From the NCBI GenBank assembly GCA_013002105.1, contig JABDKS010000755.1, positions 1 through 6,776 on the forward strand: 6,776 nucleotides of DNA, read 5' to 3'. The translations under genes were made by a program, and so were the position numbers. Origin of the DNA: Pirellulaceae bacterium. Its GTDB lineage: Bacteria; Planctomycetota; Planctomycetia; Pirellulales; Pirellulaceae. The notes under the pieces were generated by a model. That model saw only the letters and a program-made list of their open reading frames with translations. It ran no database searches and had not been told where the DNA came from. The stretch's first letter is position 1; each line of letters starts with the position of its first letter. Positions 6,636 through 6,776 of this stretch are shown here, one piece after another.

Positions 6636-6683
6636 GTATTCCACCCAAAAAAAGTAGCGTTGACTGGTAGGGCCGGTTCCTAC
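6594..6683. repeat. 17-bp inverted repeat (GTAGGGCCGGTTCC type) with 56-nt interior
   Basis: The left arm 6594-6610 ('gtgggaaccggccctac') is the reverse complement of the right arm 6667-6683 ('gtagggccggttcctac') except at one position, which is a G-U wobble in plus-strand RNA (g6596 with t6681). All 17 positions would therefore pair in the transcript. The interior (6611-6666) carries the second direct-repeat copy, a TGGGT/ACCCA mini-stem (6630-6634 and 6643-6647) and a run of seven A (6647-6653). It has the form of a small non-autonomous palindromic intergenic element; no transposase is seen. Confidence 0.65.
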
Positions 6684-6724
6684 TTTGTCTTTACCCACAA
6701 GTCGGCTTTTGCAATCAACACTTT

Positions 6725-6776
6725 ACCCTCCCGCGCATATGACTTTCCATTGGAAAACACGCTGTCGCGGGAGGGT
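6725..6776. repeat. Nested palindrome: 11-bp inverted repeat around a second stem
   Basis: ACCCTCCCGCG (6725-6735) and CGCGGGAGGGT (6766-6776) are perfect reverse complements. Between them TTTCCA (6744-6749) and TGGAAA (6751-6756) form a second perfect inverted repeat about one central base. The outer arm ends on the last base of the window, so it may extend further. It could be a bidirectional terminator, a palindromic intergenic repeat, or the terminal inverted repeats of a tiny (about 52 bp) element. Confidence 0.65.

Larger units (their letters stand above)
6445..6776. other. Non-coding, repeat-rich 3' intergenic region
   Basis: No convincing gene is visible after the DUF1552 stop. Bases 6445-6560 hold nothing I can name. 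From 6561 to the window edge the sequence is dominated by direct and inverted repeats, listed separately. An open frame at 6449-6670 lacks a proper start and runs through the repeats, so it is not taken as a gene. No hairpin followed by a T-run is seen, so the end of the plus-strand transcript cannot be placed. Confidence 0.6.

Noticed and set aside
6449..6670. Open frame of 73 codons after the DUF1552 gene
   Set aside because: It starts at a TTG without a Shine-Dalgarno sequence, runs through the direct and inverted repeats, and its product has no recognisable motif or sensible composition.

Overview
The window looks like a piece of a planctomycete chromosome, most likely Pirellulaceae/Rhodopirellula-like. 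This rests on protein families, not on any search. An exported DUF1587/DUF1595/DUF1592/DUF1588/DUF1585 c-type cytochrome-like protein sits next to a Tat-exported DUF1552 protein. A short membrane-anchored DUF3179-like protein and a BNR-repeat sialidase-like secreted protein are also present. Shine-Dalgarno signals are weak throughout, and the 3' intergenic region carries GC-rich 'GTAGGGCCGGTTCC'-type inverted repeats.

Layout. Minus strand, left: the N-terminal 111 codons of an OmpR/PhoB-type response regulator (1-334, running off the left edge). Its 186-nt leader (335-520) holds a 17-bp tandem repeat and an overlapping perfect palindrome. Upstream, on the same strand, is a DUF3179-like gene (521-1219). 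A 165-nt divergent intergenic region (1220-1384) separates this from three plus-strand genes: a secreted sialidase-like protein (1385-2584), the 802-residue DUF1592-family protein with two CxxCH haem motifs (2658-5066, GTG start), and the DUF1552 protein (5086-6444). Gaps of 73 and 19 nt suggest one transcription unit, most firmly for the last two genes. The final 332 nt (6445-6776) contain no convincing gene but are dense in repeats: a 20-bp direct repeat, a 17-bp inverted repeat with 56 nt between the arms, a GGGA-tetraloop hairpin, and an 11-bp perfect inverted repeat that ends exactly at the window edge around a smaller nested palindrome.

Function. The three plus-strand products all carry export signals (two Sec-type, one Tat-type), so they should act outside the cytoplasm. 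The DUF1592/DUF1552 pair is a recurrent planctomycete gene pair of unproven function. The two CxxCH motifs imply covalent haem c and electron transfer. The adjacent sialidase-fold protein hints at handling of an extracellular glycan, but its substrate cannot be read from sequence because the usual acid/base Asp loop appears to be missing. I see no defence system, CRISPR array, transposase, rRNA or tRNA. The most unusual items are the non-coding repeat structures and the atypical sialidase and DUF3179 active-site regions.
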